A stretch of 64,000 nucleotides of DNA from Amycolatopsis thermophila. Lineage in GTDB: Bacteria > Actinomycetota > Actinomycetes > Mycobacteriales > Pseudonocardiaceae. The notes beneath the pieces were generated by a model, which had not been told where the DNA came from, did no database searches, and saw only the letters and a list, made by a program, of their open reading frames with translations. The stretch lies in assembly GCF_030814215.1 (NCBI RefSeq), contig NZ_JAUSUT010000001.1, positions 1,736,001-1,800,000 of the forward strand, read 5' to 3'. How positions within the stretch are numbered: position 1 is the first letter of the stretch; each line of letters begins with the position of its first letter. The translations under genes and the position numbers were made by a program. Of this stretch, positions 35,356 through 44,288 are shown one piece after another.

Positions 35356-36891
35356 TCAGGAGGAGCGGCGGGTGCGCTTCGCCTTGCGCGGCGGCGGCAG
35401 GGCGCCCTCCGCGCGGAGCTTGGCGGCGTGCGCGGCCAGCGCGTCCACCAGGTGCGGCACATCGGCCACCTCGGGCTGGACGTCCACCCGCAGACCGAAC
35501 TCCACCGCGGTCTCCGCGGTCTTCGGCCCGATGCACGCGACCAGCGTGCGGGTGTGCGGCTTGCCGGCGATGCCGACCAGGTTCCGCACGGTCGACGACG
35601 AGGTGAAGCAGACCGCGTCGAACCCACCGGTCTTGATCATCTCGCGGGTCTCGGCGGGCGGCGGCGCGGCCCGGACGGTCCGGTAGGCCGTGACGTCGTC
35701 GACCTCCCAGCCGCGCTCGACGAGCCCGGCCGACAGGGTCTCGGTGGCGATGTCGGCGCGCGGCAGCAGGACGCGGTTCACCGGGTCCAGCACGTCGTCG
35801 TAGGGCGGGAACTCGGCCAGCAGGCCCTCGCTGGACTGCTCGCCCTGCGGGACCATCTCCGGGTTGATGCCGAACGAGCGCACCCGCTGCGCGGTCGCCT
35901 CGCCGACGCAGGCGATCTTCACGCCGGAGAACGCGCGCGCGTCGAGCCCGAACTCCTCGAACTTCTCCCACACGGCCTTCACCGCGTTGGCCGAGGTGAA
36001 CACGATCCACTGGTAGCGGCCGTCGACCAGGCCCTTGACCGCGCGCTCCATCTGGGCGGGGCTGCGCGGCGGCTCGACGGAGATCGTCGGCACCTCGTGC
36101 GAGGTGGCGCCGTGGCTGCGCAACCGGTCGGCCATCTCGCCGGCCTGCTCCTTGGTGCGCGGCACCAGGACCTTCCAGCCGTAGAGGGCCCGCGACTCCC
36201 ACCAGGACAGCTTCGAGCGCTGCCCGGCCTGCTCGCCGATGGTCACCACGAGCGGGCCGACCAGCTCACCGGCGTCCTGCGACAGGCTCGCCAGAGTGGT
36301 GTCGACCGTGCGCTGGGTGTTGATGGTGCCGTTGGCGGTGACCGCGACCGGCGTGGTGCCGGCCAGGCCGTGCTCGGTCAGCGCGCCCGCGGCCTCGGCC
36401 AGCTGGGCCGACGTCGCGTGCAGCACGATCGGGCCCGGCGCCGCGGCGACCTTCACCCAGTCGACGTCACCGCGGACGTCGACGTCGGTGTAGCTGCCGC
36501 CGAGCGCGATGCCCGCGTAGGCGGGCACCGCCGACCCCGGGGTGACGCCCGGCACGACCTCGAAGACCGCGCTGGTCTTCGCGACGGCCTGCACCTCGGC
36601 CACGGCGGCGGCGCTGGTCAGCGGGTCGCCGCTGGACAGGCGCAGCACGAGGCGGCCGCCCTTGGCCTCGTTGGCGAGGTCCTTGGCGACCTCGGCCGGC
36701 TCGCCGACGGCGGGCCGGACCTCGGCGTCCGCGCTGGCGCCCGCGAGCACGCCGGCGGGCACGTCCGGGTCGGTCACCACGACCTCGGCCTTCGCCAGGA
36801 GCTCCTGGGCACGTACGGTCAGCAGTCCGGCGTCGCCGGGGCCGGAGCCCACGAAGGCGACGCGCCCAGCGGTTGTCCGCGCGGGGGTCAT
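35356..36891 (-). CDS. hemD: Uroporphyrinogen-III synthase fused to a SUMT-like methyltransferase domain
   Basis: The C-terminal half of this 511-residue protein (about residues 240-500) is a HemD-type uroporphyrinogen-III synthase, with [33 protein letters not shown] and [10 protein letters not shown]. The N-terminal half resembles the SAM-dependent uroporphyrinogen methyltransferase CobA ([36 protein letters not shown]). It lacks the usual GGDPxxxGRG form, showing [16 protein letters not shown] instead, so methyltransfer activity is doubtful. The same fusion is usual in actinobacteria. HemD activity closes the tetrapyrrole ring after HemC. Confidence 0.92.
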   Translation of the reverse strand: MTPARTTAGRVAFVGSGPGDAGLLTVRAQELLAKAEVVVTDPDVPAGVLAGASADAEVRPAVGEPAEVAKDLANEAKGGRLVLRLSSGDPLTSAAAVAEVQAVAKTSAVFEVVPGVTPGSAVPAYAGIALGGSYTDVDVRGDVDWVKVAAAPGPIVLHATSAQLAEAAGALTEHGLAGTTPVAVTANGTINTQRTVDTTLASLSQDAGELVGPLVVTIGEQAGQRSKLSWWESRALYGWKVLVPRTKEQAGEMADRLRSHGATSHEVPTISVEPPRSPAQMERAVKGLVDGRYQWIVFTSANAVKAVWEKFEEFGLDARAFSGVKIACVGEATAQRVRSFGINPEMVPQGEQSSEGLLAEFPPYDDVLDPVNRVLLPRADIATETLSAGLVERGWEVDDVTAYRTVRAAPPPAETREMIKTGGFDAVCFTSSSTVRNLVGIAGKPHTRTLVACIGPKTAETAVEFGLRVDVQPEVADVPHLVDALAAHAAKLRAEGALPPPRKAKRTRRSS

Positions 36892-36944
36892 CGTGTCTTT
36901 CTCCTAGTAGTCGGCGCGAACGCGCCGTACCGTTCGAGGAACTT

Positions 36945-37901
36945 TCACCGTGATTCGCGGCCCGGGCCGGACAGCGCGCCGGCTCCGAGGTCGAGCAGCT
37001 CCGCGGCCAGGTCACGGCCGAGTTGCTCCGCTTCGCTCTTGCCGGCGACCGCCGAGGCGCGCAGCAGCTGCACGGACTCCTCGTCGAGTCCGGCGGCGGC
37101 GACCCCGCGCAGCGAGACGTTCTCGATGACCGAGCCGTCCGCGTCGAGGTCCTCCACCACCTCGGCGAGTGCGCCGACGGGCGCGCTGCAGCCGGCTTCG
37201 AGCGCGGCCAGCATGGCCCGCTCGGCCGTCACCGCGGCCCGTGTCGCTTCGTCGTCCACAATGGACCGAAGAAGGTGTTCGATGTCCACGTCGTCGACGC
37301 GGCACTCCACCGCCAGCGCGCCCTGTGCGGGCGCGGGCAGCATCTGGATCGGGTCCAGGGTCTCGGTGATCACGTCGGCCTGCCCGGTGCGGACCAGGCC
37401 CGCGCGGGCGAGCACGATGCCGTCCAGCTCGCCGTCGAAGACCTTGTTCAGCCGGGTGCCGATGTTGCCGCGGATCGGCACGACCTCCAGGCCGAGGCCG
37501 AGCGCGCGCAGCTGCGCCATCCGGCGCGGCGAGCCGGTGCCGACCCGCGATCCGGACGGCAGCTCACCCAGCGTCAGGCCGTCGCGGGCGATGAGGGCGT
37601 CCCGCGGGTCCTCCCGCGGTGGCACCGCGGCCAGGACGATGCCGTGCTGGGGAGCGGTGGGCAGGTCCTTGTACGAGTGCACGGCGACGTCGACCCGCTT
37701 GTCCAGCAGGGCCTCGCGCAGCGCGGAGGTGAACACGCCGACACCGATCTCCGTGATCGGCGCGCTGGAACGGTCGCCGGGCGTGGAGACGTGCACGACC
37801 TCCACCCGCTCGCCGGCCTTGCGCAGCGCGTCGGCGATGGTCTCGGTCTGCGCCAGGGCGAGCGCGCTGCTCCTCGTCCCGATCCGGATGGTCTTCGTCA
37901 C
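36945..37901 (-). CDS. hemC: Hydroxymethylbilane synthase
   Basis: This 318-residue enzyme joins four porphobilinogens. It shows [20 protein letters not shown] at the N terminus, the arginine-rich [13 protein letters not shown], and the dipyrromethane cofactor Cys in [14 protein letters not shown] (about residue 240). The GTG start overlaps the hemA stop (GTGA), and hemD follows 53 bases later. Confidence 0.96.
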   Translation of the reverse strand: MTKTIRIGTRSSALALAQTETIADALRKAGERVEVVHVSTPGDRSSAPITEIGVGVFTSALREALLDKRVDVAVHSYKDLPTAPQHGIVLAAVPPREDPRDALIARDGLTLGELPSGSRVGTGSPRRMAQLRALGLGLEVVPIRGNIGTRLNKVFDGELDGIVLARAGLVRTGQADVITETLDPIQMLPAPAQGALAVECRVDDVDIEHLLRSIVDDEATRAAVTAERAMLAALEAGCSAPVGALAEVVEDLDADGSVIENVSLRGVAAAGLDEESVQLLRASAVAGKSEAEQLGRDLAAELLDLGAGALSGPGRESR

Positions 37902-39220
37902 TGGGTTTCACCGTCTGTCTGGAGGCGCTCGGTGGTCGGGCTGGACACCACGGCGGGCGAGGCCGGGTCGAGCCCGAACAGCTCGCGGAGCGCGCTGGCG
38001 TAGTCCGTGCCCTGGGTTTCCGCGGCGAGCTGCTTCACGCGCACCGTCGGCGCGTGCAGCAGCTTGTCCACGACCCGGCGCACGGTGCGGTTGACTTCGT
38101 CGCGGACCTCGGCGTCGAGATCGGGCAGCCGGTTGGACAGCCGCAGCAGTTCGGCGTCGACGACCTCGGCGGCCCGCTTGCGCAGCGCGGTGACGGTCGG
38201 GGTGACCGCGGCGCTGCGCTGCGCGGCGAGGTACTCGCGCACCTCGTCGAGCACGATGCCGTTGGCGCGGGCGATCTGCTTGGCGCTGCCCGCCGAGCCG
38301 AGCGAGTCCATCCGCTTCCGGACGGTCTCCAGGTCGACCAGGCGCACGCCGGGCAGGGTGTCCACGTCGGGGTGGACGTCACGCGGCAGGCCGAGGTCGC
38401 ACACGACCACCGGCCGCCCGCCGCGGGCGAGCAGGTGCTCGGGGGTGACCACGACGTCCTGGGCACCGGTGCAGGCGACCACGACGTCGGCGTCGGCGAG
38501 GACGGCGGTCAGCTCGCCCATGCCGGCGGCCACCGCGGGCACGCCCTGCTCGGTGACGTTGGCCGCGAGCCGCTCGGCGTTGGCCAGGGTCCGGTTGACG
38601 ACCGTGATCCGGCCGATGCCGCCCTTGCGCAGCTGGCTCGCCGACAACGCGCCCATCGAGCCGGCCCCGACGATCACCGCGTGCTGGCCGGCCAGGTCGG
38701 GCGCCTCGCCGAGGGCCTCGGACACCACGGACGCGCCGAGGTGGTCCAGCCCGGTCTCGGTGTGCACCCGCTTGCCGACGCGCAGGGTCGTCTGGATCAG
38801 CTCGTGCAGCGTGCGGCCGACCGTGCCGGCCTCGCGCGCGGCCGCGTAGTAGTTGCGGATCTGGCCGAGGATCTGGGTCTCGCCCACGACCATCGAGTCC
38901 AGGCCGGAGGCGACGGAGAAGATGTGCTCGACCGCGGCACCGGCGTAGTGCACGTACAGGTTGTCGTAGAGGTCGGCGGCGGCGCAGCCGGCCTGCCGGG
39001 CCAGGACCTCGGACACGTCGGCGAGGCCGCCGTGGAAGGCCTCGACCACGGCGTAGACCTCGATGCGGTTGCAGGTCGAGACGACCATGACCTCGTTCAC
39101 GTGCGCCGACTGCTGCAGCTCGTGCAGCACCTTGTCGAGCTCGGTCGCCGGAATCGCGACCTTCTCCAGCGTCCGCAGGTCAGCGGTGCGATACGACAGC
39201 CCGACGGCCAGGACACTCAC
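37898..39220 (-). CDS. hemA: Glutamyl-tRNA reductase
   Basis: This is the 440-residue first committed enzyme of heme synthesis, reducing glutamyl-tRNA to glutamate 1-semialdehyde for HemL. The nucleophile is Cys50 in [20 protein letters not shown]. The NADPH-binding domain has [20 protein letters not shown], and a C-terminal dimerisation helix follows. Its GTG start abuts the rex stop codon with no gap (TAA-GTG), so it is translated with rex. Confidence 0.96.
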   Translation of the reverse strand: MSVLAVGLSYRTADLRTLEKVAIPATELDKVLHELQQSAHVNEVMVVSTCNRIEVYAVVEAFHGGLADVSEVLARQAGCAAADLYDNLYVHYAGAAVEHIFSVASGLDSMVVGETQILGQIRNYYAAAREAGTVGRTLHELIQTTLRVGKRVHTETGLDHLGASVVSEALGEAPDLAGQHAVIVGAGSMGALSASQLRKGGIGRITVVNRTLANAERLAANVTEQGVPAVAAGMGELTAVLADADVVVACTGAQDVVVTPEHLLARGGRPVVVCDLGLPRDVHPDVDTLPGVRLVDLETVRKRMDSLGSAGSAKQIARANGIVLDEVREYLAAQRSAAVTPTVTALRKRAAEVVDAELLRLSNRLPDLDAEVRDEVNRTVRRVVDKLLHAPTVRVKQLAAETQGTDYASALRELFGLDPASPAVVSSPTTERLQTDGETQ

Positions 39221-40003
39221 TTACCGCACCACCATTCCGTTACCCACGTTCTCCGCTCGCCGTGCGACGTGGAACGACAGGATCTGCAGTTCCACCGCCA
39301 GGTCGACCTTGCGCACCTCGACATGGTCGGGCACCTGGAGGACCACCGGCGCGAAGTTCAGGATGCACTGCACCCCGCCCTGGACCAGCCGGTCGGCGAC
39401 CGTCTGGGCGGCGGGCGGCGGCGTCGCGATGACGCCGATCGAAATCCCTCGCTCCGAGCACACCTCGGGGATGTCGTTGAGGTGTGACACCGGAATCCCG
39501 CCGACCGGCACGCCGATCAGGTCGGGGTCGATGTCGAACAGCGCCTCGACCGGGAAACCCCGGCCGGGGAAGCCTCCGTAGTTGGCCAACGCATGTCCGA
39601 GGTTACCGATTCCGACGACGGCCACCTTGTGCTGTCGCGTGAGTCCCAGCACTCGCTCGAGCTGGCCGACCAGCACCGCGACCTCGTAGCCGACCCCGCG
39701 GGTGCCGTAGGAGCCGAGGTAGGACAGGTCCTTGCGCAGCTTGGCGGAGTTCACGCCGGCGCTGGTGGCGAGCTCCTCGCTGGCCACGGTGGTCGCGCCC
39801 TGCTCGGCCATCGCGGAGAGCACGCGCAGGTAGACCGCGAGGCGGGCGACGGCGGCTTCCGGGATCGCGCGGACCCGGGCGACCTCTTCGGTGCCGTTCT
39901 CGGTGACCGCGGGCATTTCCGCGGTGGGGGCGTTGTCGGCGTCGGGGGTGGACAGCTTCCGGGCGACGGCCGCACCGTTTCGCCGGCCACGCTGTGACAC
40001 CAC
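39221..40003 (-). CDS. rex: Redox-sensing transcriptional repressor Rex
   Basis: This 260-residue (as called) NADH/NAD+-sensing repressor has an N-terminal winged helix (IPEAAVARLAVYLRVLSAMA ... GVNSAKLRKDLSYLGSYGTRG) and a Rossmann domain with VAVVGIGNLGHALANY. The C-terminal domain-swap helix (FHVARRAENVGNG) is typical. The GTG at 40,001-40,003 or the next codon is chosen because GAGGAGG lies just upstream; a TTG ten codons earlier is possible. An imperfect Rex operator at 40,119-40,136 suggests autoregulation. It leads the heme genes and has clear targets before nuoA. Confidence 0.95.
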   Translation of the reverse strand: MVSQRGRRNGAAVARKLSTPDADNAPTAEMPAVTENGTEEVARVRAIPEAAVARLAVYLRVLSAMAEQGATTVASEELATSAGVNSAKLRKDLSYLGSYGTRGVGYEVAVLVGQLERVLGLTRQHKVAVVGIGNLGHALANYGGFPGRGFPVEALFDIDPDLIGVPVGGIPVSHLNDIPEVCSERGISIGVIATPPPAAQTVADRLVQGGVQCILNFAPVVLQVPDHVEVRKVDLAVELQILSFHVARRAENVGNGMVVR

Positions 40004-40118
40004 GCCGGCCTCCTCGTTCCACGCCCTCGACAAGCTTTCGGATTACCCCTTGACCCGGGCCGCGAAGTCGGGTTCGATGCACGGCCACCGCGGAGGGTAC
40101 CGGCAATACGGTAGCCAC

Positions 40119-40136
40119 TTGTGAACGCACGCACAA
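40119..40136. promoter_or_regulatory. Rex operator upstream of rex, one arm imperfect
   Basis: TTGTGAACGCACGCACAA has a perfect left arm and two mismatches in the right arm against TTGTGAA-N4-TTCACAA. On the minus strand TACCGT (near 40,108-40,113) and TTGTGC, spaced 17 bases apart, could be the rex promoter, which would put the operator across the -35 region and spacer. Confidence 0.7.
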
Positions 40137-40169
40137 AGTGGCTGGTCAGCGGCATGACCGAAAGCACAC

Positions 40170-41687
40170 CTAGCGCGCCGCGAAGGTGATCGTGTGCCAG
40201 CCGGTGGCGCCGTCGGGCACCACGTCCGCGATCCGCTCGGTCTGGGTGTAGCCGCTGCGGTCCGTCGCGCGCACGCGCACGAGGTGGTTGCCCGGTGCCG
40301 CCGGGACCTCCGCCCACCACATGCGCCACGCGTCGACGGTGACTTCGGTGGACAGCTCCGCGGGCACCCACGGCCCCTGGTCCACGCTCACCTCGACCCG
40401 GTCGATCCCGGTGTGCTGCGCCCACGCGATGCCCGCGACGCGCACCTGACCGGCGGCCACCGTGCCGTGCGGGGCGTCGATCCGGGATTCCGTCTTGATC
40501 GGCGCCTGCTCGGCCCAGCCGCGTTCGAGCCAGTACGGCGTGCGCGCGTCCCACGTGGTGACCTCGAGTTCGCGCACCCACTTCGTCGCCGAGACGTACC
40601 CGTAGAGACCGGGCACGACCAGCCGCGCCGGGAACCCGTGCTCGATCGGCAGCGGCTCGCCGTTCATGCCGATCGCGAGCATCGCGCCGACGCCGCGATC
40701 GGTCATCGCGGACAGCGGGGTGCCCGCGGTCCAGCCGTCCTCGCTGGTGGAGAAGACCTGCTCGGCGCCGGGCTGCACGCCGGCCTCGTCGAGCAGGTCG
40801 GCCAGGTCGACGCCGATGAACCGCGCGGTCGAGATGTAGGGCCCGCCGACCGGGTTGGACACGCAGCACAGCGTGACGATCCGCTCGACCAGCGGCCGGT
40901 CCCGGATGTCGGACCAGGACCAGGTGATCTCGCGGTCGACCATGCCGTGGATCCGCAGCGACCAGTCCTCGGTGCGGACCTGCGGCACCACCAGCGCGGT
41001 GTCGATCCGGTAGAAGTCGGCGTTGGGCGTGAGGAACGGCGGGGTGCCGAACTTCGCGAAGTCCGCACCCGCGGGCACCGGCGGCGCGGTCCGCGCGGGG
41101 ACGAGCGGGCCGACCGCCCGGCGCGAGCCCTCGGCGTCCTTGCTGGTGCCGATCAGCTGGCCGGCGACCCCGGCCACCCCGGCCCCGGCCACCGCGATCA
41201 GGAAGTTCCGGCGCGCCGGCGACTCGTGCCACCCGTCCAGCGCGCTGCGGTGCAGCCAGGCGAACACCGCGAGACCGGCGACCAGGCTGGCCACCGGCGC
41301 CAGCAATGCGACCTGCCCCAGGTCCGGCCGCGTGGCCACGGCGACGCCGCCGAGCACGCCGACCACGAAGACGAACACCAGGCCGGGCGCGGGACGGCGG
41401 CGCGAGGCCAGCCCGGCGCCGACCGCCAGCGCGAGCGCCACCACGGCCATGCCGGTCAGCAGCACGGCCTTGTCGGCGGTGCCGAACGCGTCGACCGCGA
41501 AGTCCTTGAGCCACTCCGGGGTCACGTCGATCGCCGCGTTGCCGACCGCGAAGAACGGGGAGGCGTTCGGGCCGACGAACGCGGCCACCAGGTGCCCCGC
41601 GCCGAGCGCCGCGACCAGGGCGATCACGCCGATCAGCCCGGCGACGGGCGCGGACAGCCGAGGGGGCTGGGCCGGGTTCGTGCTCAC
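40170..41687 (-). CDS. Membrane-anchored molybdopterin-dependent oxidoreductase (sulfite oxidase family)
   Basis: This 505-residue protein has an N-terminal membrane part of four helices (about residues 10-160), then RRNFLIAVAGAGVAG, which resembles a Tat-type motif before a fifth helix. The sulfite-oxidase-type catalytic domain contains the molybdenum Cys in VTLCCVSNPVGGPYI. A C-terminal Mo-cofactor dimerisation-like domain ends the protein (VDAWRMWWAEVPAAPG). It would act on the outer face; the substrate is unknown. It starts with GTG and lies upstream of rex on the same strand, but 166 bases with the rex promoter separate them. Confidence 0.85.
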   Translation of the reverse strand: MSTNPAQPPRLSAPVAGLIGVIALVAALGAGHLVAAFVGPNASPFFAVGNAAIDVTPEWLKDFAVDAFGTADKAVLLTGMAVVALALAVGAGLASRRRPAPGLVFVFVVGVLGGVAVATRPDLGQVALLAPVASLVAGLAVFAWLHRSALDGWHESPARRNFLIAVAGAGVAGVAGQLIGTSKDAEGSRRAVGPLVPARTAPPVPAGADFAKFGTPPFLTPNADFYRIDTALVVPQVRTEDWSLRIHGMVDREITWSWSDIRDRPLVERIVTLCCVSNPVGGPYISTARFIGVDLADLLDEAGVQPGAEQVFSTSEDGWTAGTPLSAMTDRGVGAMLAIGMNGEPLPIEHGFPARLVVPGLYGYVSATKWVRELEVTTWDARTPYWLERGWAEQAPIKTESRIDAPHGTVAAGQVRVAGIAWAQHTGIDRVEVSVDQGPWVPAELSTEVTVDAWRMWWAEVPAAPGNHLVRVRATDRSGYTQTERIADVVPDGATGWHTITFAAR

Positions 41688-41706
41688 CCCACCAGTCTGG
41701 CCCGGT

Positions 41707-41943
41707 TCAGGTGAGCGCGGCGCGAAGCCGGTCCTCCTCCACCTTCCAGTAGCCGTGCTCGGCGCCGTCGACGAGGATCACCGGCACCCGGTCGCCGTAC
41801 TCGGCCCGCCACTCGGGGTCGGTGTCGACGTCCTCGGCGCGCCACGGCACACCCAGCTCGGCGCAGATCCGCTCGACGTCCCGCTCCGCCGCGACGCACG
41901 CGGAGCAGCCCTGCCGGGTCATCACGGTCACTTCGTGGGCCAT
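41707..41943 (-). CDS. Glutaredoxin-like protein
   Basis: This 78-residue thioredoxin-fold protein has MTRQGCSACVAAERDVERIC, giving a CxxC active site (about residues 13-16), and the cis-Pro loop RVPVILVDG. A glutaredoxin-like gene (Rv0508) also precedes hemA in M. tuberculosis. A function in thiol redox balance using mycothiol is likely but not shown. It stops 19 bases before the molybdopterin enzyme gene on the same strand. Confidence 0.85.
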   Translation of the reverse strand: MAHEVTVMTRQGCSACVAAERDVERICAELGVPWRAEDVDTDPEWRAEYGDRVPVILVDGAEHGYWKVEEDRLRAALT

Positions 41944-41950
41944 GGGGGAA

Positions 41951-43444
41951 TCATCCCCGCAGCCGGACGCGGCGCAGCTTCCCGGTCGGCGAATGCGGCA
42001 GCCGCTCGGCGAACTCGACGGTGTGCGGCACCTTGTAGCCGGCCAGGTTCGCCGCGCAGTGCTCGACCACCTGCTGCTCGGACAGCGACGCCCCGGCGAC
42101 CGGCACCACGACGGCCTTGACCGCCTCCCCGCTGCGCTCGTCGAGCACGCCGACCACGGCGGCCTCCGCCACCTCCGGCAGCTGCGCGATGACCTCCTCG
42201 ACCTCGTGCGGGAACACGTTGAAGCCGTTGACGATGATCAGGTCGTTGGCGCGGTCGACCAGGTGCAGGTCGCCGTCGTTGTCCAGGAAACCCACGTCAC
42301 CGGTGCGGAACCAGCCCTCGGCGTCCGGGCCGTGCGCGCCGTCCGGCCAGTAGCCGGAGAAGAGGTTCGCGCCGCGGACCGCGACCAGGCCGGTGCCGTC
42401 GCCGTCGTCGTCGAACACGTCGTCCGGGTCGTCCGGGTCCAGCGGCACCGGCTCGCCGTCGCCGTCCGGCCCGACCAGCCGGATCTCCACCCCGGGCAGC
42501 GGACGCCCGGTCGAGCCCGGCTTGGGGTAGCCGGTGACCAGCGTCGACGTCACCACCGGCGCGGTCTCGGTGAGCCCGTAGCCCTCGTACACGCCCAGCC
42601 CGGTCTTCTCCCGGATCGCGGCCAGGACCTTCGGGTGCAGCGGCGCCGCGCCCGACGTGAGCAGCCGGACCGTGGCCAGGCCCCGGCCCAGCTCGTCCCG
42701 GTCGAGCGCCGCCAGCTCGGCGTACATCGCGGGGACGCCGCCGATGACCGTGACCCGGTGGTCCGCGCACGCCCGCAGCGCCTGACGCGCGTCGAACCGC
42801 TCGGCCAGCACCGCCGTCGCGCCGACCGCGGTGGACAGCAGCAGGCCGGGGCCCAGTCCGTAGACGTGGAACAGCGGGATCGCGATCAGCACCCGGTCCG
42901 GGTGCCCGACCGGCTTCGGGTCCAGGCTCCCCAGCTGGTCGAGGTTGGCCAGCAGCGCGCGGTGCGACAGCATCACGCCGCGCGGCGGTCCGGTGGTGCC
43001 CGACGTGTAGGACAGCACGGCGATGTCCTCACCACCGCCGGTGGCGGGGAAAACCTCACCGGGGCCGATTTCCGGCCGCAGCACGGGCACGTCCGGCGTC
43101 CCGTCCTCGGGATCGCGGCTGATCACCAGGCACGCGCCGCTGTGCGTGAGGACGGTGTCCAGCTCCGGGCGCGGTGACAGCGGCGAGACCGGCACCGCGA
43201 TCGCACCCGCCCGCGCGACACCGAACAGGGTGACCGCGAAGTCCGCCGAGGTGGGCAACCGCAGCAGGACGCGGTCGCCGGGCCCCACGCCCTGGCCGGT
43301 GAGCCGCCGCGCCAGGCCGGCCGCGGCGGCGTCCAGCTGCGACCAGGTCAGGCTGAGACCGGCCGCCGTGTCGATCACCGAGACCGCGTCCGGCCACTGC
43401 TCCGCGGCGCCGGAGAGCAGGTCGGCGATGTTGCCCGTGTGCAT
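41951..43444 (-). CDS. AMP-dependent acyl-CoA synthetase/ligase
   Basis: This 497-residue ANL enzyme shows AVLSYTSGTTGPPRGVMLSH (P-loop), YEGYGLTETAPVV, RTGDVGFLDNDGDL, the hinge NDLIIVNGFNVFP and the catalytic Lys in HSPTGKLRRVRL. It most resembles long-chain fatty acid CoA ligases. An unusual acidic insertion (DPDDPDDVFDDDGDG) lies near residue 350. ATG 43,444 (MHTGNIADLL) is chosen; an in-frame start eight codons upstream has no better support. Confidence 0.88.
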   Translation of the reverse strand: MHTGNIADLLSGAAEQWPDAVSVIDTAAGLSLTWSQLDAAAAGLARRLTGQGVGPGDRVLLRLPTSADFAVTLFGVARAGAIAVPVSPLSPRPELDTVLTHSGACLVISRDPEDGTPDVPVLRPEIGPGEVFPATGGGEDIAVLSYTSGTTGPPRGVMLSHRALLANLDQLGSLDPKPVGHPDRVLIAIPLFHVYGLGPGLLLSTAVGATAVLAERFDARQALRACADHRVTVIGGVPAMYAELAALDRDELGRGLATVRLLTSGAAPLHPKVLAAIREKTGLGVYEGYGLTETAPVVTSTLVTGYPKPGSTGRPLPGVEIRLVGPDGDGEPVPLDPDDPDDVFDDDGDGTGLVAVRGANLFSGYWPDGAHGPDAEGWFRTGDVGFLDNDGDLHLVDRANDLIIVNGFNVFPHEVEEVIAQLPEVAEAAVVGVLDERSGEAVKAVVVPVAGASLSEQQVVEHCAANLAGYKVPHTVEFAERLPHSPTGKLRRVRLRG

Positions 43445-43527
43445 GAAATCAGTGTGGCATTCGCTCACCCGTCATGGGGAAGCTCGCCGATCGTCGCTCT
43501 TCCGAGACCACCACCACTACCTACTTC

Positions 43528-43541
43528 CGGGTAACTACCCG
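43528..43541. promoter_or_regulatory. Palindrome in the bldN-like promoter region
   Basis: The perfect 14-base inverted repeat CGGGTAACTACCCG ends one base before a TATGCT (-10-like, 43,542-43,547), about 60 bases upstream of the sigma factor start. It is placed as an operator would be. The binding protein is unknown. Confidence 0.4.
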
Positions 43542-43601
43542 TATGCTGCTTCTCGCGTCTTCAGTGGTGGTGATCACTCGGGGTCGGACAGAGGAGTCGC
43601 C

Positions 43602-44249
43602 GTGACGAACTGGCTTGCCGCCCGCCCAGCGGGTCTGCACGTCGGCACGGTCGCCCGCGTGGACGAGGTGCCGGACGAGCAGGCGGGGCCGTGGGCCCTG
43701 GTGCGCGCCGCCCAGCAGGGCGACAACGCCGCCTTCGGCGTGCTCTACGACCAGTACGTGGACGTCGTGTACCGCTACGTGTACTTCCGCCTGAGCGACC
43801 GCGAGCTCGCCGAGGACATCACCAGCGAAACGTTCCTGCGCGCACTGCGCCGGATCTCGTCGGTCAGCTACCAGGGCCGCGACGTCGGCGCCTGGTTCAT
43901 CACCATCGCCCGCAACATCGTGCTCGACCACCTCAAGTCCAGCCGGTACAAGCTCGAGGTCGTCACCGACGAGGTCGCCGACTCGGGCACCGCGGCCTTC
44001 ACCGGCCAGACCGTCGCCGAGGCGGGGCCCGAACAGCAGGCCGTCACCAGCGCGACGCGGGACGCCCTGCTCACCGCGATCGCCGACCTGGGCGAGGACC
44101 AGCGGGAATGCATCGTGCTGCGGTTCATCCAGGGCCTGTCGCTGGCCGAGACCGCGCGGATCATGAAGCGCAACGAAGGGGCGATCAAGGCGCTCCAGCA
44201 CCGCGCCGTGCGCAAGCTCGCACAGCTCCTGCCGGACGCGTGGCGCTGA
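43602..44249 (+). CDS. bldN: BldN-type ECF sigma factor
   Basis: This 215-residue sigma factor has region 2 in GVLYDQYVDVVYRYVYFRLS ... DITSETFLRALRRI and region 4 in VLRFIQGLSLAETARIMKRN then EGAIKALQHRAVRKLAQLLP. The wording is very close to Streptomyces BldN, the developmental sigma factor for aerial hyphae, including the RDVGAWFITIARNIVLDHLKSSR stretch (given here in two overlapping parts: RDVGAWFITIARN and IVLDHLKSSR). GAGGAG lies in ribosome-site position before the GTG. The next gene encodes an RsbN-like membrane protein, the expected anti-sigma factor. Confidence 0.85.
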   Translation: MTNWLAARPAGLHVGTVARVDEVPDEQAGPWALVRAAQQGDNAAFGVLYDQYVDVVYRYVYFRLSDRELAEDITSETFLRALRRISSVSYQGRDVGAWFITIARNIVLDHLKSSRYKLEVVTDEVADSGTAAFTGQTVAEAGPEQQAVTSATRDALLTAIADLGEDQRECIVLRFIQGLSLAETARIMKRNEGAIKALQHRAVRKLAQLLPDAWR

Positions 44250-44288
44250 CCGCGTAACAACCGGACGGTTTGCGTCGTTGCAGGACAT

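Noticed and set aside
41951-43444. Acyl-CoA ligase as part of a polyketide or siderophore cluster
   Set aside because: No carrier protein, ketosynthase or condensation domain gene is near; the neighbours are redox and developmental genes.
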